Source of the DNA: CBDHDN01 sp965261585
Lineage (GTDB): Bacteria > Pseudomonadota > Alphaproteobacteria > UBA6615
Length of the DNA stretch: 64,000 nt
Direction of reading: 5' to 3'
Assembly (NCBI GenBank): GCA_965261585.1
Contig: CBDHDN010000024.1
Span: forward strand, 1-64,000
Shown here: piece after piece, positions 52,372-64,000 of the stretch
Position numbering within the stretch: position 1 is the first letter of the stretch
Layout of the letters: each line of letters starts with the position of its first letter
Position numbers and translations under genes: made by a program
The notes under the pieces: model-generated
What the model saw: only the letters and a program-made list of their open reading frames with translations
Database searches by the model: none
What the model was told of the DNA's origin: nothing

Positions 52372-53055
52372 ATGCCGCGCGACCGTCCCCTGCGCCTGGC
52401 GGTCTTCGACGTCGATGGGACGCTGGTCGACAGTCTGGCGACGATCGCGGCGACCATGGCGGCGGCTTGGCGCGAGGTGGCGCTGCCGCCGCCGGCGCCG
52501 GCGGCCGTCTACCGCATCATCGGCCTGCCGCTGGAGCAAACGATCGCGACCCTCGCGCCCGATGCGCCGCCGTCCGTCCGCGTCCGGTTGGCGGCGGCCT
52601 ACCGGCGGGTCTCCCAGGCCATGTACGCGCGTGCCGGCTACAGCGAGACGCTGTTTCCCGGCGCGCTTGACGCGTTGGCGGCGCTGGAGGCCACCGGGGC
52701 CCGCTTGGGCATCGCCACGGGCAAGGGCATGCCGGGGCTGCGGGCCATGCTGGACCCGCACGATCTGGCGCACCGCTTCACGACCCTGCAGACCGGCGAT
52801 CGCGCCCGCGGCAAGCCCCATCCGGAGATGCTGGAGCGCGCGATGGCCGAGACCGGTACGCAAGCGCGCCACGTCGTCATGATCGGCGATACCGTTTATG
52901 ATATCGAGATGGCGCGGAACGCCGGCGTGGCGGCGCTCGGCGTCGCCTGGGGTTGCCACGGCGCCGACGAGTTGCGGGCCGCCGGCGCGGTCGCCGTGAT
53001 CGACGATTTCGCGGTGTTGCCGGGGCTGTTCGCGCAGCTCACGGGCCACGGCTAA
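52372..53055 (+). CDS. HAD-superfamily phosphatase (Gph-like)
   Basis: 227 residues with the four HAD motifs: FDVDGTLVDS (nucleophile Asp, residues 12-21), IATGKG, GKPHPEM (Lys) and MIGDTVYDIEMARNAG. The alpha-helical cap follows motif I. Closest in layout to phosphoglycolate phosphatases, but the substrate cannot be told from sequence. It starts 3 bases after rluC and belongs to the same operon. Confidence 0.9.
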   Translation: MPRDRPLRLAVFDVDGTLVDSLATIAATMAAAWREVALPPPAPAAVYRIIGLPLEQTIATLAPDAPPSVRVRLAAAYRRVSQAMYARAGYSETLFPGALDALAALEATGARLGIATGKGMPGLRAMLDPHDLAHRFTTLQTGDRARGKPHPEMLERAMAETGTQARHVVMIGDTVYDIEMARNAGVAALGVAWGCHGADELRAAGAVAVIDDFAVLPGLFAQLTGHG

Positions 53056-53070
53056 GAAGGGGGGGCGAGG

Positions 53071-55119
53071 TTGCGCTGGTTTCTGAGGGTCGTCGCCGTC
53101 CTTGTGGTTGCCGTGGTCGTCGCGGTCGCCGTCGCGCTGTTCACGATCGACATCAACACGTTCAAGGACGAGATTGCCGCCGCCGTCGAGGACCGCACGG
53201 GGCGGACACTGACCATCGACGGCGAGATCGATCTGAGCCTCGGCTTGACGGCGTCGCTGACCGTCGACGGCATTCGCCTCGCCAACGCTGACTGGGGCAC
53301 CCGGCCGGACATGTTGCGTGCCGACAAGTTCGCGGTCGAGGTTGCCGTCCTGCCGCTGATCGGCGGCGAACTGGATATCAAGCGCCTCGTGTTGAGCGGC
53401 GTCGACGTCCTGCTCGAACGCGACGCACAGGGGGTCGGCAACTGGCAGTTCGGCGGCGGCGAAGCGGCGAGGTTGCCGCAAATCGCCGAGCTGATCGTCG
53501 AGGACGCCCGCGTCGCCTTTCGCGACCCGGTTGCGGGCCGGAACCTGGAGTTGACGATTCCGGGTGCGCGCGCCCGGGCGCCCGGCCCCGACGCGCCGTT
53601 CGACATCGACGTGAACGCGCTCTGGAACGGCATCGACGTCGCCCTGAGCGGTTCCTTGGCGTCGCCGCGCGCGCTGATGGAGCGCTCGGGGCCGCTGCCC
53701 CTGACCCTGCGGACCCGCCTGCTTGGCCTGGAGATCGCCGTCGACGGGCGGATCACCGAGCCGTCGGGCACGGCCGGCCTGGACCTGCGGCTCGAGGCGA
53801 ACGCTGGGTCGCTCGACGCGCTGCGCGCGCGGCTCGGCAAGGTCGTGCCGGCCGCCGGGCCGCTGCGGCTGTCGATGAACCTGATCGGCAATGCCGAGGC
53901 AATGCGATTCGACGATCTGCAACTCCAGCTCGGCGACAGCGACGTTGCCGGCGACATTAGGTTCGACCGTGGCGCCGCCGGCCTCCGCGTGAATGCGGCC
54001 CTGACGTCGCGGCGGCTCGACCTGACGCAGCTGCTGCCGGGCGCGGGCGCGCCGGCGGAGCCGGGCGCGCCGCGGGCACGCGTCTTCTCCGATGCGCCGC
54101 TGGGTCTGCAGTCGCTGCGCCTGGCCGATGCGACGGTCACGCTGTCGGCGGCTGAGCTGGTGACGCGCGTGGCAAAGCTGTACGACGTGGCGGCGACGGT
54201 CGCGCTGGCCGACGGCGTGCTGCTGGTCAACCCGATGCGAGGGACCCTTGCCGGCGGCGTCATCGACGGCGCGCTGACGCTCGACGCGGCTGTTGCGGTG
54301 CCGACGGTCAGCTTGACGCTGAACACGATGAGGCTCGACGTCGGCCGCATCCTGCAGGACACGACGTCCACCGATCTGGTGCGCGGCACGGCGGCGCTCG
54401 ACGTCGCGCTGACCGGGCAGGGCCAGTCGGTCGCCGCGATCATGGGCACGCTCGATGGTCACGCGCGCCTGCTGATGGGCGAGGGCCAGCTGCGCGCGAC
54501 CGGTTTCGACGCACTCATCGGCGGCCTCAGCGAGATCGTCGGCGGCCTGTTCTCCCATGACGCCGAATGGACGCCGCTCAATTGCCTGGCCGCCGACTTC
54601 GCGATCGCCGATGGCATCGCGACCAATCGGGCGCTGCTGATCGACACCGACAAGATCCTCGTCACCGGCGAAGGCGAGATCAATCTGGGCACGGAGGTGT
54701 TGGACCTGAAGATCTCGCCGCGGTCCAAATCGCCGACGCTGACGATCTCCGCGCCGGTGCGGATCGGCGGCACGCTGGCCGCGCCGGAGATCGGCGTCGA
54801 CAAGCTGGGCGCCGCCCGTCGGGTCGGCGGCCTGGTCAGCGTCTTCGTTTTTCCGCCGGCGGCCGTACTCGGCCTCGGCTCCCTCGGCTCCCTCGGCTCC
54901 CTCGGCTCCCTCGGCTCCCTCGGCTCCCTCGGCTCCCTCGGCGGCGGCGACAATGCCTGCATCGAGCTGGCCAGCAACGGTGACGACGACGCTGCGACGG
55001 CGCCGCCGCCGCCGGCGCGCCGTCAGTCCGATGACGTTACGCTCGAGGACGCGACGCAAGGCGTGAAGAACGCGATCGAGGGCGCCGGCAACAGGATCAA
55101 GGGCCTGTTCGGCCGTTGA
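53071..55119 (+). CDS. AsmA-family envelope protein with Gly-Ser-Leu repeat
   Basis: 682 residues. One N-terminal membrane anchor (about residues 3-25) and a long periplasmic part of AsmA type: GRTLTIDGEIDLSLGLTASL, then LANADWG and LSGVDVLLERD near the start, and an AsmA-C like end with LDLKISPRSKSPTL-type sequence. AsmA-like proteins are thought to carry phospholipid across the periplasm. Residues ~603-623 are seven GSL repeats in a Gly-rich linker before a charged tail. Starts with TTG behind a G-rich site; the stop overlaps the next gene (TTGA). Confidence 0.85.
   Translation: MRWFLRVVAVLVVAVVVAVAVALFTIDINTFKDEIAAAVEDRTGRTLTIDGEIDLSLGLTASLTVDGIRLANADWGTRPDMLRADKFAVEVAVLPLIGGELDIKRLVLSGVDVLLERDAQGVGNWQFGGGEAARLPQIAELIVEDARVAFRDPVAGRNLELTIPGARARAPGPDAPFDIDVNALWNGIDVALSGSLASPRALMERSGPLPLTLRTRLLGLEIAVDGRITEPSGTAGLDLRLEANAGSLDALRARLGKVVPAAGPLRLSMNLIGNAEAMRFDDLQLQLGDSDVAGDIRFDRGAAGLRVNAALTSRRLDLTQLLPGAGAPAEPGAPRARVFSDAPLGLQSLRLADATVTLSAAELVTRVAKLYDVAATVALADGVLLVNPMRGTLAGGVIDGALTLDAAVAVPTVSLTLNTMRLDVGRILQDTTSTDLVRGTAALDVALTGQGQSVAAIMGTLDGHARLLMGEGQLRATGFDALIGGLSEIVGGLFSHDAEWTPLNCLAADFAIADGIATNRALLIDTDKILVTGEGEINLGTEVLDLKISPRSKSPTLTISAPVRIGGTLAAPEIGVDKLGAARRVGGLVSVFVFPPAAVLGLGSLGSLGSLGSLGSLGSLGSLGGGDNACIELASNGDDDAATAPPPPARRQSDDVTLEDATQGVKNAIEGAGNRIKGLFGR
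54877..54939 (+). repeat. Seven perfect 9-bp tandem repeats (GGCTCCCTC)
   Basis: Seven identical units encode GSL x 7 inside the AsmA-family gene, preceded by a related CTCGGCCTC. Perfect identity at the DNA level suggests recent expansion by slippage; each change would add or remove three residues without breaking the frame. Confidence 0.95.
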
Positions 55120-55811
55120 AGCGCTTCTACAACGATGCCGAAGTTGCCGGCTGTGCGGCCGGCTTCAGGGTCGTGTTGGACGCCAAGCCCGTGCGCACGC
55201 CGCTGCGCGCCGTGCTGGTCGTGCCCAACCGCGTGCTGGCCGAGGCGATTGCCGCGGAGTGGCGGGCCCAGACAGGCGAGATCAGGCTGGACGACATGCC
55301 GCTGACGCGGCTTGCGGCGACGGCGCTCGACCGCGTGGCCGGGCGCCGCGACGCCATCATCGACGAGGTCGTCCGCTATGCCGCCACCGATTTGGTCTGC
55401 TATCGCGCGGCGTCGCCGCCGGAGCTGGTGGAGCGGCAGCGCACGGTCTGGCAGCCGCTGGTCGAGTGGGCGGTGCAACGTTTCGATGCGCCGCTGACGG
55501 TGACCGACGGCGTCGTGCCGATCGAACAACCGGCTGCGGTCCTCGGCGCCCTGCGGACGGCCGTGTCGGGGTTTGCGGACTTCGAGCTCGCGGCGCTGCA
55601 CGTCGCGACGGTGGCTGCCGGGTCGCTCATCACCGCTCTGGCCCTGGCCGCGGGCGAGGTCGACGCCGCCGCGGCAACGGTGGCCAGCCAGCTCGACGAG
55701 CGCCACCAGGCAGAGCGCTGGGGTGAAGACCGGGACGCTGTTGCACGTCGCCGCGCGCTCGCCGACGACATCGATCTGGCCAACCGGTTCCTCGGCCTGC
55801 TACGTGGCTGA
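55116..55811 (+). CDS. ATP12-family F1-ATPase assembly chaperone
   Basis: 231 residues. MKRFYNDAEV start, LDAKPVRTPLRAVLVVPN, AIAAEWRAQTGEI and the DDMPLTRLAATALD segment are the ATP12 pattern. In mitochondria ATP12 binds the F1 alpha subunit before assembly; the alphaproteobacterial protein probably does likewise. TTG start overlapping the previous stop. Confidence 0.92.
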   Translation: MKRFYNDAEVAGCAAGFRVVLDAKPVRTPLRAVLVVPNRVLAEAIAAEWRAQTGEIRLDDMPLTRLAATALDRVAGRRDAIIDEVVRYAATDLVCYRAASPPELVERQRTVWQPLVEWAVQRFDAPLTVTDGVVPIEQPAAVLGALRTAVSGFADFELAALHVATVAAGSLITALALAAGEVDAAAATVASQLDERHQAERWGEDRDAVARRRALADDIDLANRFLGLLRG

Positions 55812-55826
55812 GAGGAGGGAACGACA

Positions 55827-57359
<1,533 letters not shown>

Positions 57360-57618
57360 GGGATGCTTCTCGTCGCGGCCGCAGATCCGGGACCAATTCG
57401 GCGGGTCGCTCGCACCACGGAGAGGCCCGCCACCGTCCGCAATAGTACTCCCGTCATCCCGGCCGCAGAGCCGGGATCCATGGCACGTGCTGCGCGACGA
57501 CGCCGGGGCGACGCCCCTCGCGCCGAAGCCTGCGATCCGCGGGATGGATCCCGGCCCTGCGGCCGGGATGACGCCATTGTTTTGGCCGCCGGCTCTGCGG
57601 CCGGGATGGTGGGGTGTG
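57360..57618. repeat. REP-like palindrome cluster between convergent genes
   Basis: Three good copies of a palindrome with core CCCGGC-CGCAGA-GCCGGG: A at 57452-57483 on +, B at 57542-57573 and C at 57591-57609 inverted. A decayed copy lies at 57371-57395. A and the complement of B match at nearly all of 30 bases (GTCATCCCGGCCGCAG, then GCCGGGATCCAT). They lie between the ends of pccB (+) and the cyclase (-). No gene seen. Confidence 0.88.
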
Positions 57619-59604
57619 TTACGCCACCGGCTCCGCCTCATCCGCGGGCTCCGGAGCGGCGGTGTCCCCCGGCGGCTCCAGCTTGAACACGCGCACGGTG
57701 TCGCGGCGGCCGCGGATCGTGTGGTTGCCCAGATCGGTGAGCGGGAAGGCGCCGCCGGCACCGGCCGCCGTCGCCTCGCTCAACAGGACGATACAGTCGT
57801 TCTGCGGGTCTTCCGAGGTGCCGTCCACGACCTTGGCGCCGATCTCCTTGACCAGCGCTTCCAGGCGTGAGGCCGTGTTCACGGTGTCGCCGACGACCGT
57901 GTAGTTGACGCGGTTCTTGGAGCCGATGTTGCCGACGACGACGGGGCCCGTGTGCAGGCCGACGCGCACGGCGACGACCGGCTCCTCGGCGGCGCGCCGG
58001 GCGCGGTTGTCCGCGACGACTGCGTGCTGGATCGCCTGGGCCGACTTGAGGGCGCGCACGGCATGGTCGCTCACGGCCTCGGGCGCCCCCCAGAACGCCA
58101 TGACGGCGTCGCCGATGAACTTGTCGACGGTGCCGCCCTCGGCCTCGATGCAAGTGGACAGCATGTCGAAGTGGCGGTTCAGCAGCGCCGCGATCTCACG
58201 CGCGCGCATGTGCTCGGCCAGCGTCGAGAAGCCGCGGATGTCGGTGAACATGACCGTCAGCACGATCTCGCGCGACTCGATCACCTCGTCGCTGCGCCGC
58301 ATCAGCCGCAGCACCAGCGACTTCGGCACATAGGTCTCGAACCAGCGCAACGCGGCGGTCATCGCGTTGAACGCCTGGGCCGCGTCGTCGAGCTCGCTGA
58401 ACCGGCTGCGCGGCACTATGGCCGCGTTGGCGATGTCGAGCGTGCGCAGGCTGTCCGCGGCCACGGCGAGCGTGCGGATCTGGCGCGTCAAGCTGCGGCC
58501 GACCAGCAGCGCCAGGATCAGCGAGACGACGAGGATCGCCACACCCAGCAGCGCCACCCGGCTCAGCCGGTCGATCTCGGCGTTCACCTCCGCCTCCTGG
58601 AACTTGAGGCCGATCTGCCAGGGCTGGCCGCCGAAGCCGCGCAGGTCGCGGACGATGACGACGTATTCGTCGTCCACATAGGCGCCGCCGATGTCGCGCA
58701 TCGCGTCCTCGCCCGTGCCGATCGCCGCGTATTCGTCACCGGTCCCGATCAGCGCCAGCGCCGGATCGCCGAAGCTCGCGATCGTCGGCAGCGGCACCTC
58801 GTCGGCGTCGGTGTCGACCGTCAGCATCGTGTCGAACAGCATCGGGTGCGACAACACGTGCTCACGGTCATAGAGGATGAACGCGTCGGCCGCCCCCATT
58901 TCGGCCAGGGAGGCCAGAAATTCCGACAGATCGCCCAGCTCGACGACCACGAGGATGACCCCCAGGAAGTCGTCACCCCGCCACACCGGCCGCTCCAGGG
59001 CCAGCACCGGCTGTTTCAGGCTCTGCACCCAGACCGGCGGGATCCAGGCGCTGTCGGCCTCCATCTCGGCCGCCGAATCGACCATGCTCTCGACGCCCTC
59101 GTCCGTGTCGAGCATGCCCCGCAGGCCGGCGACGTAGCGGCCGGACTGCTCTACCTCCATCAGGTTCAGGTCTTCCATCATGCGGCCAACGCGGATCGGC
59201 GCGAATGCATCGTTGACATAGATGATCGCGGTTGCCTGGGGCACCGCGTTCAGGCCGGCGCGGAACGCCGCCTCGACCTGGCTTCGCTCGGACGTGTCGA
59301 GCTCGCCCTCGGCGATCATGCGGGCGAGCCCGAAGCCGAGATTTTGGATCGGCTGCAGTTGGCTCTGGACGCGGCTTTCCAGCAGCTCCAGGCCGATCTC
59401 GGCACGGTCGCGCAGCAGGCTCAACGTGTTGGCGCGGGCACCCAACAAGCTGATCACCAGCACGCTGCCGACGGCCGCGAGGATCAGCAGGCCGATGCCC
59501 AGTACCAGGGCCGCGGCGATCGACACGCGCAGCCGCCGCCGTACCCGGCGCACCGGCGGGTCAGCCGTCAGGGCCTCCGGGGCCGGCTCATCGATTGTCG
59601 CCAT
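57619..59604 (-). CDS. Membrane-bound class III adenylate/guanylate cyclase with Cache-like sensor
   Basis: 661 residues from ATG at 59604; the frame is open 14 codons upstream. A first membrane span (about residues 24-50) is followed by a ~300-residue periplasmic sensory part, a second span near residue 365, and a HAMP-like linker (LTRQIRTLAVAADSLRTLD). Then comes the catalytic domain with metal Asp in FTDIRGFS and in GDAVMAFWG, Lys in VDKFIGD, and NYTVVGDTVNTASRLE with the transition-state Asn and Arg. All catalytic residues look present. Product (cAMP or cGMP) and ligand are unknown; Lys plus Thr/Asp suggests ATP. Confidence 0.9.
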   Translation of the reverse strand: MATIDEPAPEALTADPPVRRVRRRLRVSIAAALVLGIGLLILAAVGSVLVISLLGARANTLSLLRDRAEIGLELLESRVQSQLQPIQNLGFGLARMIAEGELDTSERSQVEAAFRAGLNAVPQATAIIYVNDAFAPIRVGRMMEDLNLMEVEQSGRYVAGLRGMLDTDEGVESMVDSAAEMEADSAWIPPVWVQSLKQPVLALERPVWRGDDFLGVILVVVELGDLSEFLASLAEMGAADAFILYDREHVLSHPMLFDTMLTVDTDADEVPLPTIASFGDPALALIGTGDEYAAIGTGEDAMRDIGGAYVDDEYVVIVRDLRGFGGQPWQIGLKFQEAEVNAEIDRLSRVALLGVAILVVSLILALLVGRSLTRQIRTLAVAADSLRTLDIANAAIVPRSRFSELDDAAQAFNAMTAALRWFETYVPKSLVLRLMRRSDEVIESREIVLTVMFTDIRGFSTLAEHMRAREIAALLNRHFDMLSTCIEAEGGTVDKFIGDAVMAFWGAPEAVSDHAVRALKSAQAIQHAVVADNRARRAAEEPVVAVRVGLHTGPVVVGNIGSKNRVNYTVVGDTVNTASRLEALVKEIGAKVVDGTSEDPQNDCIVLLSEATAAGAGGAFPLTDLGNHTIRGRRDTVRVFKLEPPGDTAAPEPADEAEPVA

Positions 59605-59656
59605 GGGCGCTAAGCTAAGGTGCCGCCAGGGGCCGACGCAACCCACGATCGCATGC

Positions 59657-59683
59657 TTGTTCGGCGCGCCTCGGGCTTATGAT
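59657..59683 (+). promoter_or_regulatory. Possible promoter for pccA
   Basis: TTGTTC (59657-59662) and TATGAT (59678-59683) with a short 15-base spacer; TGATAT two bases on would give 17. It lies in the divergent gap between the cyclase and pccA, the one AT-richer spot there. Confidence 0.35.
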
Positions 59684-59746
59684 ATAGGGTTCGCAACGAC
59701 GGCGACAGCCAACAACCGATCCATGCCGCCTGCTCCCAACCGGCCG

Positions 59747-61713
<1,967 letters not shown>

Positions 61714-61717
<4 letters not shown>

Positions 61718-62013
61718 CGCGCCCGATGGCCGGCGAGCCGGTCGCAGTGCGGCTGCGCATTCACGGCCGGGTCCAGGGCGTCTGGTTCCGCGGCTGGACG
61801 GCCGACACGGCCGCCGCGCTGGGCCTGCGCGGCTGGGTCCGCAACCGCCGCGACGGCACCGTCGAGGCCCTGCTGATCGGCCCCGCCGCCGCGGTCGAAG
61901 AGATGGTGCGCCGCGGCCACGAGGGCCCGTCCTACGCCCGCGTCACCCGCGTCGACCGCGCAGCGGCAACCGACGACGGCTCCCCCGGCTTCACGCAGCA
62001 GCCGACCGCGTAG
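61714..62013 (+). CDS. acyP: Acylphosphatase
   Basis: 99 residues from a GTG that overlaps the pccA stop (GTGA), or 95 from ATG at 61726. The signature RIHGRVQGVWFRGWT holds the catalytic Arg, and GWVRNRRDGTVEA holds the catalytic Asn. It hydrolyses acyl phosphates. Probably co-transcribed with pccA. Confidence 0.93.
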
Positions 62014-62182
62014 CTGCTACCCTCGTCATCCTCGGCCTTGTGCCGAGGACCCATCCCGCGGCACGCGCCAGCACGGCGACCGCCGACGCGGCTCGAGCGG
62101 GCCGCCCCTCGGGTCGATTGTGTAATGACGGGTCACGGATCCTCGGCACAAGGCCGAGGACGACAGAAAGAGGGGCCTGCTC
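62014..62182. repeat. REP-like inverted pair between convergent genes
   Basis: D (62024-62054) has stem CCTCGGC-CTTGT-GCCGAGG at 62030-62048. E (62137-62164) has CCTCGGC-ACAAG-GCCGAGG at 62141-62159 and is the inverted copy. Both carry the same outer CGTC(A/G)TCC and GGA(T/C)CC edges as the elements at 57452-57609 but a different stem. They lie between the ends of acyP (+) and lipB (-). No gene seen. Confidence 0.88.
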
Positions 62183-62875
62183 CTATCCCCCGAACGCCTC
62201 GGCGAACGTCGCCTGCAGCGCGGCGTCGAGCTCGGCCATCGTCACCGGCCGGCCGAGGTCGGCCAGGCTGGTGACGCCGAGGCCCGGCGCGTCGATGCCG
62301 CAGGGGACGATGCCGGCGTAGTGCGCGAGGTCCGGGGCGACGTTGATGGCGACACCGTGATAGGTGACCCAGCGGCGCACCCGCACGCCGATCGCGGCGA
62401 TCTTGTCCTCGCGCGGGCCGTCGGCATCGGCGGCGGCGTCGCGCGCGACCCAGATGCCGACGCGGCCCGCGCGCCGCTCGCCGCGCACGGCGAAGCGGGC
62501 GAGGGTTTCGATGACCCACGCCTCCAGATCGTGGACGAAGCGCCGCACGTCGCGCCCGCGCGCGTTCAGGTCAACCATGACGTAGGCGACGCGCTGTCCA
62601 GGCCCGTGGTAGGTGTATTGGCCGCCGCGCCCGGTGCGATAGACCGGCAGACCATTGGCCGTCAGCAGGTCTGCCGCCTTGGCGCTGGTCCCGGCGGTAT
62701 AGAGCGGCGGGTGCTCCAACAGCCAGACGAGCTCCGGCGCCGTGCCGGCCCGGATGGCGGCGACGCGTGCTTCCATGGCGGCGACCGCCGCTGAGTAGTC
62801 GACGGTGCCGTCACCGGTGCGCCATTCCGGCGCGGCCGCCGGCCGCGGCGGGGATCTCGGCTTGTGAACACCCAT
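62183..62875 (-). CDS. lipB: Octanoyl-[ACP]:protein N-octanoyltransferase LipB
   Basis: 230 residues. RGGQYTYHGPGQRVAYVMVDL, the DKIAAIGVRVRRWVTYHG segment with the catalytic Lys, and GIVPCGI with the catalytic Cys are all present. It moves octanoyl from ACP to lipoyl domains, the first step of lipoate synthesis. ATG at 62875 adds an N-terminal ~20-residue Pro/Arg-rich lead. It is divergent from the malic enzyme gene with an 85-bp gap. Confidence 0.95.
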   Translation of the reverse strand: MGVHKPRSPPRPAAAPEWRTGDGTVDYSAAVAAMEARVAAIRAGTAPELVWLLEHPPLYTAGTSAKAADLLTANGLPVYRTGRGGQYTYHGPGQRVAYVMVDLNARGRDVRRFVHDLEAWVIETLARFAVRGERRAGRVGIWVARDAAADADGPREDKIAAIGVRVRRWVTYHGVAINVAPDLAHYAGIVPCGIDAPGLGVTSLADLGRPVTMAELDAALQATFAEAFGG

Positions 62876-62960
62876 GCGATTTGGTATGCCGCCGAGCGAG
62901 AGAAGACAAGGGCCGCGCGCCGCGAGCGGCGGATCGCGCCTTGACAGGAAGGACGTGGAC

Positions 62961-64000
62961 GTGGCCCAGGATCTGCGTGAAGCATCCCTGCGTTACCACC
63001 GCGAGCCGACGCCGGGCAAGATCGCCATCGCGCCCTCGAAACCGCTGGCCAACCAGCGCGACCTGGCGCTGGCCTATTCGCCCGGCGTGGCCGCCGCCTG
63101 CGGGGCGATCGTCGCCGATACCGCGGCCGCGGCCGAACTCACGGCGCGCGCCAATCTCGTGGCCGTCATCACCAACGGCACGGCCGTGCTCGGCCTCGGG
63201 GCCATCGGTCCGCCCGCCGCCAAGCCGGTGATGGAGGGCAAGGCGGTCCTGTTCAAGAAATTCGCCGGCATCGACGTGTTCGATATCGAGATCGCGGAGA
63301 CCGATCCCGACCGTTTCGTCGACGTTGTGGCGGCGTTGGAGCCGACCTTCGGCGGCATCAATCTCGAGGACATCAAGGCGCCGGAGTGCTTCGAGATCGA
63401 GCGCAGGCTGCGGGCGCGCATGCAGATCCCCGTACTGCACGACGATCAGCACGGCACCGCCATCATCGTCGCCGCGGCGGTCCTGAACGGCCTGCGGCTG
63501 ACCGGCAAGGATATCGGGCGGATCCGGCTCGTAACGTCCGGTGCCGGCGCCGCGGCGCTCGCCTGCGTCAACCTGCTGGTGTCCATGGGCCTGCCGGCGG
63601 AGCACGTAACCCTGACCGACATCCACGGTGTCGTCTATCGCGGCCGGGCCGAGGAAATGGACGACTACAAGTCGATCTATGCCCAGGACACATCGGCTCG
63701 CCGGCTGGCCGACGTGATCGGCGGCGCCGACATTTTTCTCGGCCTGTCGGCGCCCAACGTGCTGAAGCCGGAGATGGTGCAGGCGATGGCGGACCGCCCG
63801 CTGGTTCTGGCGCTGGCCAATCCGGACTCGGAGATCCTGCCCGAGGACGCCCGCGCCGCGCGGCCGGACTGCATCATCGCCACCGGCCGCTCCGACTATC
63901 CGAACCAGGTCAACAACGTCCTGTGCTTTCCGTTCATCTTCCGCGGCGCGCTCGACGTCGGCGCGACGGCGATCAACGAGGCGATGAAGATCGCCTGCGT
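62961..64000 (+). CDS. maeB: NADP-dependent malic enzyme (MaeB type), cut by window end
   Basis: The first 346 residues are visible from GTG at 62961, which has AGGAAGGA upstream. LAYSPGVA, GLGAIGPPAAKPVMEGKAVLFKKF (Lys of the active site), PVLHDDQHGTA and the NAD(P)-binding SGAGAAALACVNLL are typical of the bacterial malic enzyme. Such proteins usually continue with a phosphotransacetylase-like domain, beyond the window. It makes pyruvate, CO2 and NADPH from malate. Confidence 0.93.
   Translation, partial: MAQDLREASLRYHREPTPGKIAIAPSKPLANQRDLALAYSPGVAAACGAIVADTAAAAELTARANLVAVITNGTAVLGLGAIGPPAAKPVMEGKAVLFKKFAGIDVFDIEIAETDPDRFVDVVAALEPTFGGINLEDIKAPECFEIERRLRARMQIPVLHDDQHGTAIIVAAAVLNGLRLTGKDIGRIRLVTSGAGAAALACVNLLVSMGLPAEHVTLTDIHGVVYRGRAEEMDDYKSIYAQDTSARRLADVIGGADIFLGLSAPNVLKPEMVQAMADRPLVLALANPDSEILPEDARAARPDCIIATGRSDYPNQVNNVLCFPFIFRGALDVGATAINEAMKIAC

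Noticed and set aside
51310..55059. Minus-strand frame of 1249 codons with an EGA repeat
   Set aside because: It runs opposite crcB, rluC, the HAD gene and the AsmA gene, all well supported on the + strand. The EGA repeat is only the complement of the GSL repeat.
62941..62946. TTGACA before the malic enzyme gene as a -35 box
   Set aside because: It overlaps the ribosome-binding region only 15 bases from the start codon; a promoter there could not produce a translated start.

Overview
The window is high-GC DNA from an alphaproteobacterium, most likely of Rhodospirillales type; I cannot name the genus. The evidence is the continuous chromosomal order tuf-tRNA(Trp)-secE-nusG-rplKAJL-rpoBC-rpsLG-fusA-tuf-S10-spc-alpha, followed by a Do-type protease, rarA, crcB, rluC, a HAD phosphatase, an AsmA-family protein, an ATP12 chaperone and propionyl-CoA carboxylase. 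ATP12 is a protein of alphaproteobacteria and mitochondria. Almost everything on the + strand is co-directional, with overlapping ATGA/TTGA/GTGA junctions.

Region 1 (1-14831) is a second, damaged copy of region 3 (16644-31490). It starts at the window edge inside rplA and carries rplJ, rplL, rpoB, rpoC, rpsL, rpsG, fusA and tuf. It differs from the downstream copy by 17 single-base deletions, 1 single-base insertion and 1 substitution, plus two substitutions in tuf. rpoB, rpoC, rpsG and fusA are frameshifted and rpsL is altered. The copy ends exactly at the stop codon of tuf, after which the sequence becomes tRNA(Trp)-secE-nusG. The junction therefore lies in a hybrid tuf gene, as expected either from unequal recombination between two tuf genes or from an assembler jumping between them. 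The error spectrum favours an assembly or consensus artefact.

Region 2 (14901-16979) holds tRNA(Trp), secE, nusG, rplK and the complete rplA. Region 3 (17311-31494) holds the intact rplJL-rpoBC and str genes. Region 4 (31562-45593) is the S10, spc and alpha gene series, with secY and adk and a near-consensus promoter before rpsM. Two leaders, before rplJ and before rpsL, contain hairpin-plus-U-tract structures that look like attenuators.

Region 5 begins with an intact IS1595-family element (45721-46749, 23-bp inverted ends, perfect 8-bp target duplication) that has landed between rplQ and an intrinsic terminator. Then come a periplasmic Do-like protease and rarA, a frameshifted and compositionally distinct metallophosphoesterase on the minus strand, and an operon crcB-rluC-HAD-asmA-like-ATP12-pccB. 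A minus-strand class III adenylate/guanylate cyclase separates pccB from pccA. An acylphosphatase, lipB (minus strand) and the start of an NADP-type malic enzyme finish the window. Paired REP-like palindromes sit at two convergent gene junctions.

Functionally the window combines transcription and translation machinery (RNA polymerase alpha, beta and beta', elongation factors, ribosomal proteins, SecY/SecE, NusG) with envelope quality control, RNA modification, replication-fork maintenance and propionyl-CoA/malate carbon metabolism. I did not find a CRISPR array, prophage or obvious new defence system. The strongest unusual signals are the tuf-bounded duplication, the leader attenuators, the IS placement and the REP pairs.
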